Assembly: GCF_006970445.1 (NCBI RefSeq)
Contig: NZ_CP033877.1
Coordinates: 876,750 to 940,749, forward strand
Direction: 5' to 3'
Origin: Stenotrophomonas maltophilia
GTDB lineage: Bacteria > Pseudomonadota > Gammaproteobacteria > Xanthomonadales > Xanthomonadaceae
DNA: 64,000 bases
The notes beneath the pieces are model-generated. The model worked only from the letters and a program-made list of their open reading frames with translations. It was not told the origin of the DNA and did no database searches. Shown here one piece after another: positions 1 to 14,877 of this stretch. The position numbers and the translations under genes are program-made. The first letter of the stretch is position 1. Every line of letters begins with the position of its first letter.

Positions 1-4162
<4,162 letters not shown>

Positions 4163-4168
4163 TACACC

Positions 4169-4190
4169 GGTCCGGCCGCGAGGCCGGACC
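4169..4190 (+). terminator. Hairpin just after rpoC
   Basis: A 9-bp perfect stem (GGTCCGGCC/GGCCGGACC) with a GCGA loop starts 7 nt after the rpoC stop. No T run follows, so it is not a classical intrinsic terminator; it may protect the 3' end or work with Rho. Confidence 0.4.
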
Positions 4191-4324
4191 ACCCCCATCG
4201 ATCCATTGATGGGATTGGGATAGGGCAGGGGGATCGTTCGCGATCCTCCCCGCCAACCTGAACGGGGTACATGGAGGCCCCCCAGTAACGTCCCGGGATC
4301 AGGGACGGGCTTGACAGGAGGCGT

Positions 4325-4354
4325 TTGACTGCTTTCCTGGCGGGTTGCTACAAT
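4325..4354 (+). promoter_or_regulatory. Promoter of the str operon
   Basis: TTGACT (4325-4330), an 18-nt spacer, then TACAAT (4349-4354) preceded by TGC, giving an extended -10. It lies about 90 nt upstream of rpsL and is one of the best sigma-70 matches in the window. A TTGACA at 4311 is an alternative -35 but is too far away. Confidence 0.75.
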
Positions 4355-4365
4355 CGTCTGTCTCA

Positions 4366-4387
4366 GCAGGCCAAAATTTCGGCCTGC
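4366..4387 (+). promoter_or_regulatory. Hairpin at the 5' end of the str leader
   Basis: GCAGGCC/GGCCTGC, 7 bp with an 8-nt loop (AAAATTTC), followed by TTT. It begins within about 10 nt of the expected transcription start, so it is a 5' stabilising stem or a weak attenuator. Confidence 0.45.
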
Positions 4388-4445
4388 TTTAACATTTCCG
4401 CATCTCTGGTCGGATTTTCCGGCCACCAATCAGAAGAACCTACTG

Positions 4446-4820
4446 ATGGCGACGATCAACCAGCTGGTCCGCAAGCCGCGGCAAGCGACCACCTACAAGA
4501 GTGCCTCGCCGGCGCTCGACAAGTGCCCGCAGCGCCGTGGCGTCTGCACCCGTGTCTACACCACCACTCCGAAGAAGCCGAACTCGGCTCTGCGCAAGGT
4601 TGCCAAGGTCCGCCTGACCAACCAGGAAGAAGTGATTTCCTACATCGGTGGTGAAGGCCACAACCTGCAGGAGCACTCCGTGGTCCTGATCCGGGGCGGT
4701 CGCGTCAAGGACCTGCCGGGTGTGCGTTACCACACCGTTCGTGGCTCGCTCGACGCCGCCGGCGTTGCCAAGCGTCGCCAGGCCCGTTCCAAGTACGGCG
4801 CCAAGCGTCCGAAGGCATAA
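4446..4820 (+). CDS. rpsL: 30S ribosomal protein S12
   Basis: Decoding-centre protein of the small subunit, first gene of the str operon. At 124 residues it has the usual length and the conserved [13 protein letters not shown] and [13 protein letters not shown] segments. Lys43 and Lys88, the classical streptomycin-resistance positions, are both wild-type lysine, so no target-site resistance is encoded. Asp89, the RimO methylthiolation site in relatives, is present. The stop is 12 nt before rpsG, so there is no room for the long rpsL-rpsG regulatory spacer used by S7 in E. coli. Confidence 0.98.
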
Positions 4821-4832
4821 GGAGAGAGCACT

Positions 4833-5306
4833 ATGTCGCGTAAGGGTAATACTCCGCAGCGTTCCGTCCTGCCCGATCCGAAGCACGGAAGCGAAACCAT
4901 CGCCCGCTTCATCAACATGGTCATGCAGAGCGGCAAGAAGTCCGTCGCCGAAAAGATCGTGTACGGCGCCATGGACGTGATCACCGAGAAGAACAGCAGC
5001 GCCAACGCCATTGAACTGGTGCAGAAGGCTCTGGACAACGTCGCTCCGGCGGTCGAAGTCAAGTCGCGCCGCGTCGGTGGTGCCACCTACCAGGTGCCGG
5101 TCGAAGTGCGTTCGTCGCGCAAGATGGCCCTGGCCATGCGCTGGCTGATCGACTCCGCGCGCAAGCGTGGTGAGAACACCATGCCGAAGAAGCTGGCTGC
5201 TGAACTGATCGACGCCTCGGAAAACCGTGGCGGCGCCATCAAAAAGCGCGAAGAAACCCACCGCATGGCCGAAGCCAACAAGGCATTCGCCCACTACCGC
5301 TGGTGA
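4833..5306 (+). CDS. rpsG: 30S ribosomal protein S7
   Basis: Primary assembly protein of the 30S head, contacting the E site. It is 157 residues with the [16 protein letters not shown] start and the basic C-terminal [15 protein letters not shown] end typical of the family. A strong Shine-Dalgarno sequence (TAAGGAGAGAG) overlaps the end of rpsL, indicating one transcript. The next gene, fusA, is 141 nt away across two hairpins, so the structured spacer in this operon sits after S7 rather than before it. Confidence 0.97.
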   Translation: MSRKGNTPQRSVLPDPKHGSETIARFINMVMQSGKKSVAEKIVYGAMDVITEKNSSANAIELVQKALDNVAPAVEVKSRRVGGATYQVPVEVRSSRKMALAMRWLIDSARKRGENTMPKKLAAELIDASENRGGAIKKREETHRMAEANKAFAHYRW

Positions 5307-5332
5307 GTTTGACGGCCTTGTAAAACAGGCAG

Positions 5333-5408
5333 GGCAGCACCACTTCGGTGCGTGCTGCCTCGCGGTCCCGGAAGGACTGCGCCAATCCGAAGGCCGCCGA
5401 AAGGCGGC
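5333..5408 (+). promoter_or_regulatory. Two hairpins between rpsG and fusA
   Basis: First, an 8-bp plus 3-bp stem closed by a UUCG loop with one bulged C (5333-5359). Second, GCCGCC/GGCGGC with a GAAA tetraloop (5393-5408). They fill a 141-nt spacer ahead of the GTG-initiated fusA. Possible roles are transcript processing, partial termination or translational control of fusA. Confidence 0.5.
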
Positions 5409-5447
5409 GTTCGGCCATCCGAAATCCAAGAAATCTGAGAGGCTCCC

Positions 5448-7589
5448 GTGGCCCGTTCCACTCCCATCGAGCGTTACCGTAACTTCGGCATCATGGCTCA
5501 CATTGATGCCGGCAAGACCACCACGTCCGAGCGCATCCTGTTCTACACCGGCAAGAGCCACAAGATCGGTGAAGTGCACGACGGCGCCGCCACCATGGAC
5601 TGGATGGAGCAGGAGCAGGAGCGTGGCATCACGATCCAGTCCGCTGCCACCACCGCGTTCTGGAAGGGCATGGACAAGTCCCTGCCGGAGCATCGCTTCA
5701 ACATCATCGACACCCCCGGGCACGTCGACTTCACCATCGAAGTGGAGCGCTCGCTGCGCGTGCTCGACGGTGCGGTGTTCGTGCTGTGTGCCGTTGGTGG
5801 CGTGCAGCCGCAGTCGGAAACCGTGTGGCGCCAGGCCAACCGGTACAAGGTGCCGCGCATTGCGTTCGTCAACAAGATGGACCGCACCGGCGCCAACTTC
5901 TACAAGGTCCGTGACCAGCTGAAGGCCAAGCTCGGCGCCGTCGCCGTACCGATGCAGCTGCCGATCGGCGCTGAAGAAGGCTTCAAGGGCGTCGTCGACC
6001 TGCTGAAGATGAAGGCCATCCACTGGGATGAAGCCTCGCAGGGCATGAAGTTCGAGTACGGCGACATCCCGGCCGACCTGCAGGAAAAGGCTGAAGAAGC
6101 CCGTACCTTCATGATCGAAGCCGCGGCTGAAGCCAGCGAAGAGCTGATGGAAAAGTACCTGGGCGGCGAAGAGCTGGCCGAGGCTGAAATCATCAACGCG
6201 CTGCGTACCCGCACCCTGGCCACCGAGATCGTGCCGATGTACTGCGGCTCGGCGTTCAAGAACAAGGGCGTGCAGGCTATGCTGGACGGCGTGATCCAGC
6301 TGCTGCCGTCGCCGGTCGACGTTCCGGACGTGACCGGTACCGACGTGGACGATGAAAACATCGCCATGACCCGCAAGTCCGACGACAAGGCTCCGTTCTC
6401 GTCGCTGGCCTTCAAGATCATCACCGACCCGTTCGTCGGCGCGCTGACCTTCTTCCGTGTCTACTCGGGCACCCTGAACGGTGGCGACACCGTGCTGAAC
6501 TCGGTGAAGGGCAAGAAGGAGCGCATCGGCCGCATCCTGCAGATGCACTCGAACAACCGCGAGGAAATCAAGGAAGTTCTGGCGGGTGACATCGCTGCTG
6601 CCGTGGGCCTGAAGGACACCACCACCGGTGACACCCTGTGTGCGGTCGACAAGCCGATCATCCTGGAGCGCATGACGTTCCCGGAGCCGGTGATCTCGAT
6701 GGCCGTCGAGCCGAAGACCAAGTCGGACCAGGAAAAGATGGGTCTGGCGCTGGGTCGCCTGGCGCAGGAAGATCCGTCGTTCCGCGTCAAGACCGACGAA
6801 GAATCCGGCCAGACCATCATCTCGGGCATGGGCGAGCTGCACCTGGACATCATCGTTGACCGCCTGAAGCGCGAGTTCAACGTTGAAGCCAACGTCGGCG
6901 CACCGCAGGTGGCCTACCGCGAAACCATCACCCTGGCTGACGTCAAGTCGGACTACAAGCACGCCAAGCAGTCCGGTGGTAAGGGTCAGTACGGTCACGT
7001 CGTGATCGAGCTGTCGCCGCTGACCGCTGAAGACCGTGCCGACGCCAAGCTTGCTCCGGCGATCAAGGACGACTTCCTGTTCGTCAACGACATCACCGGT
7101 GGTGTGATTCCGAAGGAATTCATCCCGTCGATCGAAAAGGGCCTGCGCGAAACCATCACCAGCGGTCCGCTGGCTGGCTTCCCGGTCGTGGACGTCAAGG
7201 TGAAGCTGGTGTTCGGTTCGTACCACGACGTCGACTCCTCGGAAATGGCGTTCAAGCTGGCTTCGTCGATGGCCTTCAAGCAGGGCTTCGCCAAGGCGAA
7301 GCCGGTGCTGCTGGAGCCGATCATGAAGGTCGAGATCGTGACCCCGGAGGACTACCAGGGTGACGTGATGGGCGACGTGAGCCGTCGTCGCGGCGTGCTG
7401 CAGGGTTCCGACACCACCGGTGACGGTTCGGCCAGCATCATCAACGCGATGATCCCGCTGGGTGAAATGTTCGGCTACGCCACGGCTCTGCGTTCGCAGA
7501 CCCAGGGTCGCGCCACCTTCACCATGGAATTCGACCATTACGAGCCGGCGCCGAACAACATCGCCGAAGCCGTCATGAAGAAGGGCTGA
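5448..7589 (+). CDS. fusA: Elongation factor G
   Basis: GTPase that drives ribosomal translocation and, with RRF, ribosome recycling. The 713-residue protein starts at GTG with GAGAGG upstream. The P-loop is AHIDAGKT (residues 17-24), followed by DTPGH and NKMD G motifs, then domains II-V with the VAYRE segment and the domain [13 protein letters not shown] loop. Third gene of the str operon, 51 nt ahead of tuf. A long antisense open frame over this gene is a GC-rich shadow. Confidence 0.98.
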   Translation: MARSTPIERYRNFGIMAHIDAGKTTTSERILFYTGKSHKIGEVHDGAATMDWMEQEQERGITIQSAATTAFWKGMDKSLPEHRFNIIDTPGHVDFTIEVERSLRVLDGAVFVLCAVGGVQPQSETVWRQANRYKVPRIAFVNKMDRTGANFYKVRDQLKAKLGAVAVPMQLPIGAEEGFKGVVDLLKMKAIHWDEASQGMKFEYGDIPADLQEKAEEARTFMIEAAAEASEELMEKYLGGEELAEAEIINALRTRTLATEIVPMYCGSAFKNKGVQAMLDGVIQLLPSPVDVPDVTGTDVDDENIAMTRKSDDKAPFSSLAFKIITDPFVGALTFFRVYSGTLNGGDTVLNSVKGKKERIGRILQMHSNNREEIKEVLAGDIAAAVGLKDTTTGDTLCAVDKPIILERMTFPEPVISMAVEPKTKSDQEKMGLALGRLAQEDPSFRVKTDEESGQTIISGMGELHLDIIVDRLKREFNVEANVGAPQVAYRETITLADVKSDYKHAKQSGGKGQYGHVVIELSPLTAEDRADAKLAPAIKDDFLFVNDITGGVIPKEFIPSIEKGLRETITSGPLAGFPVVDVKVKLVFGSYHDVDSSEMAFKLASSMAFKQGFAKAKPVLLEPIMKVEIVTPEDYQGDVMGDVSRRRGVLQGSDTTGDGSASIINAMIPLGEMFGYATALRSQTQGRATFTMEFDHYEPAPNNIAEAVMKKG

Positions 7590-7640
7590 GCTCCGCTCAG
7601 CCTCTCCTGAAAACTACTTACATAATCAAGGTATAGAACA

Positions 7641-8831
<1,191 letters not shown>

Positions 8832-8845
8832 TCTGGTAGTATCTG

Positions 8846-8879
8846 CGCCCCGATGTTGCCTGGGTAGGGCATCGGGGCG
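8846..8879 (+). terminator. Hairpin after tuf
   Basis: CGCCCCGATG/CATCGGGGCG, a 10-bp perfect stem with a 14-nt loop, 14 nt after the tuf stop. There is no T tract. It probably marks the 3' end of the str transcript, because a new promoter lies 90 nt further on. Confidence 0.5.
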
Positions 8880-8969
8880 TATCAAATGGGAAAGCAGGCA
8901 CAGGATGTGCCTTGTGTTCCCCGGACCAGGAAGGGTCAATGCCATTCAGGCGGCGTCAACAGGCGACTG

Positions 8970-8998
8970 TTGACAGCTGCCTTGCGTGCCATTATGCT
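8970..8998 (+). promoter_or_regulatory. Promoter of the S10 operon
   Basis: TTGACA (8970-8975), exactly 17 nt, TATGCT (8993-8998): a near-consensus sigma-70 promoter. Transcription would start near 9005, leaving a leader of about 160 nt before rpsJ. Confidence 0.8.
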
Positions 8999-9008
8999 TC
9001 TACGTCTG

Positions 9009-9086
9009 GGCAGGCCGGGTGACTGGTCTGCCTACGTTTTTGAGGTCTAGGGATTGACCTTGGCGGCCTGCAGGAGTGCGGGCCGT
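9009..9086 (+). promoter_or_regulatory. Structured S10 leader with possible attenuator
   Basis: Two consecutive hairpins. The first (9009-9032) is an 8-bp stem, GGCAGGCC with GGTCTGCC including one G-U, followed 3 nt later by GTTTTTG. The second (9063-9086) is a stem of 9 bp plus a terminal G-U wobble, with a GGAG loop. A hairpin followed by a U run inside a ribosomal leader suggests attenuation. In E. coli the S10 leader is controlled by L4 through comparable tandem hairpins, but no sequence identity with that leader is claimed. Confidence 0.6.
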
Positions 9087-9163
9087 CTGTATTCAGGAAT
9101 TTCATGGGGCAAAGCAACCCAGAGGCTTTGTCTGTCGCTCTTTTAACGAAGGAACCTACCGCC

Positions 9164-9475
9164 ATGGCGGACCAAAAGATCCGGATCCGGCTGAAAGCGT
9201 TCGATCATCGTCTGATCGACCGTTCGGCCAGCGAGATCGTTGAAACGGCAAAGCGGACCGGCGCGCAAGTGCGTGGCCCGATCCCGCTGCCGACCAAGAT
9301 CGAGCGTTACACCGTTCTCGTTTCCCCGCACGTCGACAAGGACGCGCGTGACCAGTACGAGACCCGCACGCACAAGCGCGTGCTCGATATCGTTGACCCG
9401 AATGACAAGACCGTGGACGCGCTGATGAAGCTCGAACTGGCTGCCGGCGTCGACGTTCAGATCAAGCTGACCTGA
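9164..9475 (+). CDS. rpsJ: 30S ribosomal protein S10
   Basis: Small-subunit head protein that also serves as NusE in antitermination. The start is placed at ATG 9164 ([19 protein letters not shown]), giving the family length of 103 residues; a frame open from 9104 would add 20 residues with no counterpart in the family. AACGAAGGAAC upstream is the ribosome binding site. First gene of the S10 operon, 11 nt before rplC. Confidence 0.97.
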
Positions 9476-9486
9476 GGACTACGACC

Positions 9487-10137
9487 ATGACGAAGAAGTA
9501 TTCGTTGGGCTTCGTGGGCCGCAAGGCTGGCATGAGCCGCGTGTTCACTGAAGATGGCCGCTCCATCCCGGTGACCCTGATCGAAGCAACCCCGAACCGC
9601 ATCGCGCAGATCAAGACCGTCGAAACCGACGGCTACAGCGCCGTGCAGGTGACCGTCGGCGCGCGTCGCGCTGCCCTGGTCAACAAGCCGGAAGCCGGCC
9701 ACTTCGCCAAGGCGAAGGTGGAAGCGGGTCGTGGCCTGTGGGAATTCCGCGTTGAAGACGCGCAGCTCGGCGATTTCGCCGTTGGCGGCGAAGTCAAGGC
9801 GGACATCTTCGAAGTCGGCCAGATCGTCGACGTCCAGGGTGTCACCAAGGGTAAGGGCTTCCAGGGCACCATCAAGCGCCACAACTTCCGTATGGGCGAT
9901 GCAACCCACGGTAACTCGCTGTCGCATCGCGCGCCGGGTTCGCTGGGTCAGCGCCAGACCCCGGGTCGCGTTTTCCCGGGCAAGAAGATGTCGGGCCACA
10001 TGGGCGCGGTGCAGCAGAGCACCCAGAACCTGGAAGTGGTCAAGGTCGACGTCGAGCGCGGTCTGATCGCCGTTCGCGGCGCCGTTCCGGGCGCGGCGGG
10101 TGGCGACGTGATCGTCCGTCCGGCGAGCAAGGCATAA
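9487..10137 (+). CDS. rplC: 50S ribosomal protein L3
   Basis: Early-assembly large-subunit protein with a loop reaching the peptidyl-transferase centre. It is 216 residues, starting [20 protein letters not shown]. The conserved loop [18 protein letters not shown] carries Gln155, the site methylated by PrmB in relatives. It sits between rpsJ and rplD with short spacers, all one transcript. Confidence 0.97.
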
Positions 10138-10149
10138 GGAGAGATGACG

Positions 10150-10755
10150 ATGGAACTCGTTATCACGGGTAGCAACAACAAGGTCTCGGTCTCCGACGCC
10201 GTGTTCGGTCGCGATTTCAGCGAAGATCTGGTCCACCAGGTCGTCGTTGCTTACCGCAACGCCGGTCGCGCCGGCACCAAGGCACAGAAGACTCGCTCTG
10301 AAGTGGCTGGTACCACCAAGAAGTCGAAGAAGCAGAAGGGCGGCGGCGCGCGTCATGGCGCACTGACGGCTCCGATCTTCGTCGGCGGCGGTGTCACCTT
10401 CGCGGCCAAGCCGCGCAGCTTCGAGCAGAAGGTCAATCGTAAGCAGTACCGTGCCGCCATGTGCGCGATCCTGTCCGAGCTGAACCGTCAGGGCCGTCTG
10501 ACCATCGTGGAGTCCTTCGATGTCGAAGTGACCAACACGAAGGGTCTGATCGCCAAGCTGGCCGGCCTGGAAGTGGGCAAGCGCCCGCTGATCGTCACTG
10601 AAGAAGCGTCCGAGCACCTGTACCTGTCCGCCCGCAATCTGCCGTACGTGCAGGTGCGTGACGTCCAGGGTCTGGATCCGGTCTCGCTGGTTGGTGCCGA
10701 CACGGTCGTCATCACCGCTGACGCGGTCAAGAAGGTCGAGGAGTGGCTGGCATGA
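10150..10755 (+). CDS. rplD: 50S ribosomal protein L4
   Basis: Large-subunit exit-tunnel protein and, in E. coli, the repressor of its own S10 operon. The start at 10150 ([14 protein letters not shown]) is preferred: AAGGAGAG ends 7 nt before it but directly abuts the alternative ATG at 10144. At 201 residues the length matches the family. The tunnel loop [16 protein letters not shown] is present. The last codon overlaps the rplW start as ATGA, implying translational coupling. Confidence 0.95.
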
Positions 10756-11051
10756 ACAGCAACGAAAAAATCTTCAGCGTGCTGCGTGCCCCGCGTGTCT
10801 CCGAAAAGACCGCGCGCCTGCAGGAACTCTCCAATCAGTATGTCTTCGAAGTTTCGAACGAAGCCACCAAGGCCGATGTAAAGGCCGCGGTTGAGCAGCT
10901 GTTCGACGTCAAGGTCGAAGCCGTCAACGTGGTCAACGTCAAGGGCAAGAACAAGTCCTTCCGTAACCGTGCTGGCCGCCGCGGCGATTGGCGCAAGGCG
11001 TACGTTCGTCTGGCCGACGGCCAGTCGATCGATGTAACGGCCAAGGCCTGA
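10752..11051 (+). CDS. rplW: 50S ribosomal protein L23
   Basis: Protein at the tunnel exit where trigger factor and SRP dock. The start is at 10752 ([20 protein letters not shown]), in a four-base ATGA overlap with rplD; an ATG at 10743 inside rplD would add three residues. It has 99 residues, with the basic beta-hairpin [20 protein letters not shown] that binds 23S rRNA. Confidence 0.95.
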
Positions 11052-11061
11052 GGTACATCCC

Positions 11062-11889
11062 ATGCCATTGATGAAATTCAAGCCCACCTCCCCCGGCCGC
11101 CGTTCGGCCGTGCGCGTGGTCACCCCCGACCTGCACAAGGGTGCTCCGCACGCCGCACTGGTCGAGTCGCAGAGCCGCTCGGGTGGTCGTAACCACCATG
11201 GCCGCATCACCGTGCGTCACGTCGGTGGTGGTGCCAAGCAGCACTACCGCATCATCGACTTCAAGCGCAACAAGCTGGGCATCCCGGCGCGCGTGGAACG
11301 CATCGAATACGATCCGAACCGCACCGCCCACATCGCTCTGCTGTGCTACGTCGACGGTGAGCGTCGCTACATCATTGCCCCGAAGGGCCTGAAGGCTGGT
11401 GATCAGGTGATCGCTGGTTCGGACGCCCCGATCAAGGCTGGCAACACCCTGCCGCTGCGCAACATCCCGGTCGGTACCACCATCCACTGCATCGAACTGA
11501 AGCCGGGCAAGGGCGCTCAGATCGCTCGCGCCGCTGGTGCGGCCGTGCAGCTGGTGGCTCGTGAAGGCATCTACGCCACCCTGCGCCTGCGCTCGGGTGA
11601 AATGCGTAAGGTTCCGGTCGAGTGCTGCGCCACCATCGGCGAAGTCGGCAACGACGAGCACAGCCTGGAAAAGCTGGGCAAGGCCGGTGCCAAGCGTTGG
11701 CGCGGCGTCCGCCCGACCGTTCGTGGTGCTGCCATGAACCCGGTTGACCACCCGCACGGTGGTGGTGAGGCGAAGGCCGGCCAGGGTAATCCGCATCCGG
11801 TCACCCCGTGGGGTGTCCCGACCAAGGGTTACAAGACGCGCCATAACAAGCGCACTCAGCAGTTCATCGTCCGCGATCGTAGGGGCTAA
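11062..11889 (+). CDS. rplB: 50S ribosomal protein L2
   Basis: Highly conserved protein needed for subunit association and peptidyl-transferase activity. It is 275 residues. The hallmark [11 protein letters not shown] lies at 226-236 with His230 in the position of the functionally important His229 of E. coli. The C-terminus is the usual basic tail. It is 10 nt after rplW and 6 nt before rpsS. Confidence 0.98.
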
Positions 11890-11895
11890 TCGACC

Positions 11896-12165
11896 ATGGC
11901 ACGTTCACTCAAGAAGGGCCCGTTCGTCGATCACCACCTCGTCAAGAAGGTGGAGGCCGCTGCGGGCAGCAAGAAGCCGATCAAGACCTGGTCGCGCCGT
12001 TCGATGATCCTGCCTGACATGGTAGGCGTCACCATTGCCGTGCATAACGGCAAGAACCACATCCCGGTTCTCGTCAACGAGAACATGGTCGGCCACAAGC
12101 TCGGCGAATTTGCCATCACCCGGACCTTCAAGGGTCACGGTGGTGACAAGAAGTCGGGCAAGTAA
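11896..12165 (+). CDS. rpsS: 30S ribosomal protein S19
   Basis: Small-subunit head protein next to S13. It is 89 residues, starting [19 protein letters not shown], with the conserved [15 protein letters not shown] and GHKLGEFA segments. It is 6 nt after rplB and separated from rplV by a ribosome binding site only. Confidence 0.97.
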   Translation: MARSLKKGPFVDHHLVKKVEAAAGSKKPIKTWSRRSMILPDMVGVTIAVHNGKNHIPVLVNENMVGHKLGEFAITRTFKGHGGDKKSGK

Positions 12166-12177
12166 GGAGAGATGACA

Positions 12178-12513
12178 ATGGAAGCGAAAGCCATCCTGCG
12201 CACTGCGCGCATCTCCCCGCAGAAGGCTCGTCTGGTCGCTGACCAGGTGCGCGGTCTGCCGGCCGAGCGTGCGGTCAACCTGCTGAAGTTCTCGGACAAG
12301 AAGGCTGCCCACCTGATCAAGAAGGTGGTGGAGTCGGCAATTGCCAACGCCGAGAACAACCAGGGCGCCGACGTCGACGAGCTGAAGGTTCAGACCATCA
12401 TGGTTGATGAAGGTCCGACCCTGAAGCGTTTCATGGCGCGGGCGAAAGGCCGCGGTACCCGCATCCTCAAGCGCACCAGCCACATCACTGTGGTTGTGGG
12501 CGCCGCCAAGTAA
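12178..12513 (+). CDS. rplV: 50S ribosomal protein L22
   Basis: Globular protein with a long hairpin lining the exit tunnel, at the macrolide-resistance site. Start 12178 ([20 protein letters not shown]) gives 111 residues; ATG 12172 is rejected because AAGGAGAG touches it. The start context is almost identical to that of rplD. The hairpin region [18 protein letters not shown] is intact, with no tunnel deletion of the kind that confers macrolide resistance. Confidence 0.95.
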   Translation: MEAKAILRTARISPQKARLVADQVRGLPAERAVNLLKFSDKKAAHLIKKVVESAIANAENNQGADVDELKVQTIMVDEGPTLKRFMARAKGRGTRILKRTSHITVVVGAAK

Positions 12514-12531
12514 GCGGATAAGGAAAAGACC

Positions 12532-13266
12532 ATGGGTCATAAAGTTCATCCGATTGGTATCCGCCTCGGCATTTCCAAGGACTGGAACTCCAAGTGGTAC
12601 GCCAACAAGGCCGAGTTCGCTGGTTACCTGGCAGCCGACCTGAAAGTGCGCGAAATGCTGCGCAAGAAGCTGGCTCAGGCCGGCATCAGCAAGATCCTGA
12701 TCGAGCGTCCGGCCAAGACCGCTCGCGTGACGATCCACACCGCCCGTCCGGGCGTGGTGATCGGCAAGCGCGGTGAGGACATCGAGAAGCTGCGCAAGGA
12801 AGTGAGCGAGATGATGGGCGTCCCGGCGCACATCAACGTCACCGAAGTGCGCAAGCCGGAACTGGACGCGCAGCTCGTTGCCGAGTCGATCGCCCAGCAG
12901 CTGGAGCGTCGCATCATGTTCCGCCGCGCAATGAAGCGCTCGGTCGGCAACGCGATGCGCCTGGGTGCCCTGGGCATCAAGGTCAACGTGGGTGGCCGCC
13001 TCAACGGTGCAGAAATCGCCCGTTCGGAGTGGTACCGCGAAGGCCGCGTGCCGCTGCACACCCTGCGTGCCGACATCGACTATGGCTTCGCTGAAGCCAA
13101 GACGACCTACGGCATCATCGGCATCAAGGTCTGGATCTACAAGGGCGAAGTCTTCGATTTCTCCCAGGTTGGCCAGGAAAAGCAGGACGACACCCCGTCG
13201 CGCAACGATCGTCATGATCGCGGCGACCGCGGTGACCGTCAGCGCCCGGCCCGTGAAGCGAGGTAA
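12532..13266 (+). CDS. rpsC: 30S ribosomal protein S3
   Basis: mRNA-entry-channel protein with a KH domain; the GXXG loop is GKRG at 78-81. Start [19 protein letters not shown]. At 244 residues it is about ten longer than E. coli S3 because of a low-complexity, charged C-terminal tail made of DR/DRG repeats (last ~25 residues). It overlaps nothing and is followed 5 nt later by rplP. Confidence 0.97.
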   Translation: MGHKVHPIGIRLGISKDWNSKWYANKAEFAGYLAADLKVREMLRKKLAQAGISKILIERPAKTARVTIHTARPGVVIGKRGEDIEKLRKEVSEMMGVPAHINVTEVRKPELDAQLVAESIAQQLERRIMFRRAMKRSVGNAMRLGALGIKVNVGGRLNGAEIARSEWYREGRVPLHTLRADIDYGFAEAKTTYGIIGIKVWIYKGEVFDFSQVGQEKQDDTPSRNDRHDRGDRGDRQRPAREAR

Positions 13267-13271
13267 CGACA

Positions 13272-13685
13272 ATGTTGCAACCCAAGCGAACCAAGTACCG
13301 CAAGGTACACAAAGGCCGTAACGATGGCCTGAGCTGGAGCGCCAACGCTGTCAGCTTCGGCGAGTACGGCCTGAAGGCAACCGCCCACGGTCAGCTGACC
13401 GCGCGTCAGATCGAAGCGGCCCGCCGCTCGATCAGCCGCTACGTCAAGCGCGGTGGCAAGATGTGGATCCGCGTGTTCCCCGACAAGCCCATCACCAAGA
13501 AGCCCATCGAAGTTCGAATGGGTTCGGGTAAGGGCAACGTGGAATACTGGGTGGCCCAGATCCAGCCCGGCCGCATGATCTATGAAATCGAGGGTGTTTC
13601 CGAGGAAGTGGCACGCGAGGCGTTCCGCCTGGCCGCCGCGAAGCTCTCGGTCACCACCACTTTCGTGACCCGGACGGTGCGCTGA
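13272..13685 (+). CDS. rplP: 50S ribosomal protein L16
   Basis: Binds near the A site and helps position tRNA. It is 137 residues, starting [19 protein letters not shown]. Arg82 in VRMGSGKG corresponds to the arginine hydroxylated by the oxygenase YcfD/RoxA in E. coli. Its TGA shares one base with the ATG of rpmC (TGATG), so the two are translationally coupled. Confidence 0.97.
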   Translation: MLQPKRTKYRKVHKGRNDGLSWSANAVSFGEYGLKATAHGQLTARQIEAARRSISRYVKRGGKMWIRVFPDKPITKKPIEVRMGSGKGNVEYWVAQIQPGRMIYEIEGVSEEVAREAFRLAAAKLSVTTTFVTRTVR

Positions 13686-13870
13686 TGGATATCAAAACTC
13701 TCCGTGAAAAGTCGGCTGACGAACTCAAGGCCCACCTGATCGACCTGCGTAAGGAACAGTTCTCTGTCCGTATGCAGCAGGTCACCGGCCAGCTGCCGAA
13801 GACCCACGACATCCGCCGGGTCCGTCGCGAGATTGCTCGCGTCAAGACCCTGCTCGGCAGCACGAAGTAA
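13685..13870 (+). CDS. rpmC: 50S ribosomal protein L29
   Basis: Small helical-hairpin protein at the tunnel exit, beside L23. It is 61 residues, starting [18 protein letters not shown], with the typical [12 protein letters not shown] and [14 protein letters not shown] helices. The start codon overlaps the rplP stop by one base. Confidence 0.96.
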   Translation: MDIKTLREKSADELKAHLIDLRKEQFSVRMQQVTGQLPKTHDIRRVRREIARVKTLLGSTK

Positions 13871-13881
13871 GGATGGCCGCT

Positions 13882-14151
13882 ATGAGCGACAATACTGAAA
13901 ACAAGACGCTGCGCACGGTCGAAGGCCGTGTCGTCAGCAACAAGATGGACAAGACGGTTACCGTCCTGGTTGAGCGTCAGGTCAAGCACGCGCTGTACGG
14001 CAAGTACATCAAGCGCTCGACCAAGCTGCACGCCCACGATGCCGACAACGCCTGCAAGGAAGGCGATGTCGTCCGCGTGACCGAGATTGCTCCGATGTCC
14101 AAGACCAAGAACTGGCGCGTGGTGGAAGTCATCACGCGTGCGGCTGAATAA
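13882..14151 (+). CDS. rpsQ: 30S ribosomal protein S17
   Basis: Primary 16S rRNA binder with an OB fold. Start 13882 ([19 protein letters not shown]) is chosen over ATG 13873, because the TAAGGA motif at the end of rpmC directly abuts the earlier ATG and is correctly spaced only for the later one. It is 89 residues, with the conserved [10 protein letters not shown] and KIAPMSK-like motifs. Last gene of the S10 group. Confidence 0.95.
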   Translation: MSDNTENKTLRTVEGRVVSNKMDKTVTVLVERQVKHALYGKYIKRSTKLHAHDADNACKEGDVVRVTEIAPMSKTKNWRVVEVITRAAE

Positions 14152-14163
14152 GGAGTCTGAATC

Positions 14164-14532
14164 ATGATCCAGATGCAGAGCTACCTTGACGTCGCGGACA
14201 ATTCGGGTGCCAAGCAGGTGATGTGCTTCAAGGTGCTGGGTGGTTCCAAGCGCCGTTACGCCGGTATCGGCGACATCATCAAGGTCACCGTGAAGGATGC
14301 AATTCCGCGCGGCAAGGTCAAGAAGGGTGAAGTGTATGACGCCGTCGTGGTGCGTACCCGCAAGGGTGTGCGTCGCGCCGACGGTTCGCTGATCCGCTTC
14401 GACGGCAACGCTGCCGTCCTGCTGAACAACAAGCAGGAGCCGATCGGTACCCGTATCTTCGGGCCGGTGACCCGTGAACTTCGTTCGGAGAAGTTCATGA
14501 AGATCGTCTCGCTCGCTCCCGAAGTGCTGTGA
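14164..14532 (+). CDS. rplN: 50S ribosomal protein L14
   Basis: Subunit-interface protein contacting 16S rRNA helix 14. It is 122 residues with [21 protein letters not shown] and [17 protein letters not shown]. It opens the spc group; the spacer from rpsQ is 12 nt with no visible promoter, so S10 and spc appear co-transcribed here. Confidence 0.97.
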
Positions 14533-14548
14533 GCGACAGGAGATAATC

Positions 14549-14866
14549 ATGGCTAACCGTATCAAGAAGGGCGACCAGGTTGTCGTCAACGCTGGCAAGG
14601 ACAAGGGCAAGCAGGGCGAAGTCGTCCGCGTCGACGGCGACCGTGTGGTCGTCGCCAACGTGAACATCGTCAAGCGCCACACCAAGCCGAACCCGCAGGC
14701 AGGTGTTGCCGGCGGCGTGGTCGAGCGCGAAGCTTCGATCCATATCTCCAACGTGAATGTTCTGAACCCGGCTTCGGGCAAGGGCGAACGCGTTGGCTTC
14801 AAGGTGCTGGAGGATGGACGCAAACTGCGTGTGTTCCGCTCCAGCGGTGAGGCGCTCGACGCCTGA
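14549..14866 (+). CDS. rplX: 50S ribosomal protein L24
   Basis: Assembly-initiator protein with a KOW motif ([20 protein letters not shown]). It is 105 residues. It is followed 11 nt later by rplE. In E. coli the S8 repressor binds mRNA around the rplX-rplE junction; this short spacer does not allow me to identify such a site by eye. Confidence 0.96.
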
Positions 14867-14877
14867 GGAATGAGAAG

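Noticed and set aside
4446..4820. Streptomycin-resistance substitutions in S12
   Set aside because: Lys43 and Lys88 are both wild type.
4440..7538. 1032-codon open frame on the minus strand opposite rpsL, rpsG and fusA
   Set aside because: It is antisense to well-recognised genes, has His/Asp/Val-rich composition typical of GC-rich shadow frames and matches no family.
8832..9163. tRNA gene in the tuf-rpsJ gap
   Set aside because: The hairpins do not make a cloverleaf and there is no T-arm consensus or CCA end.
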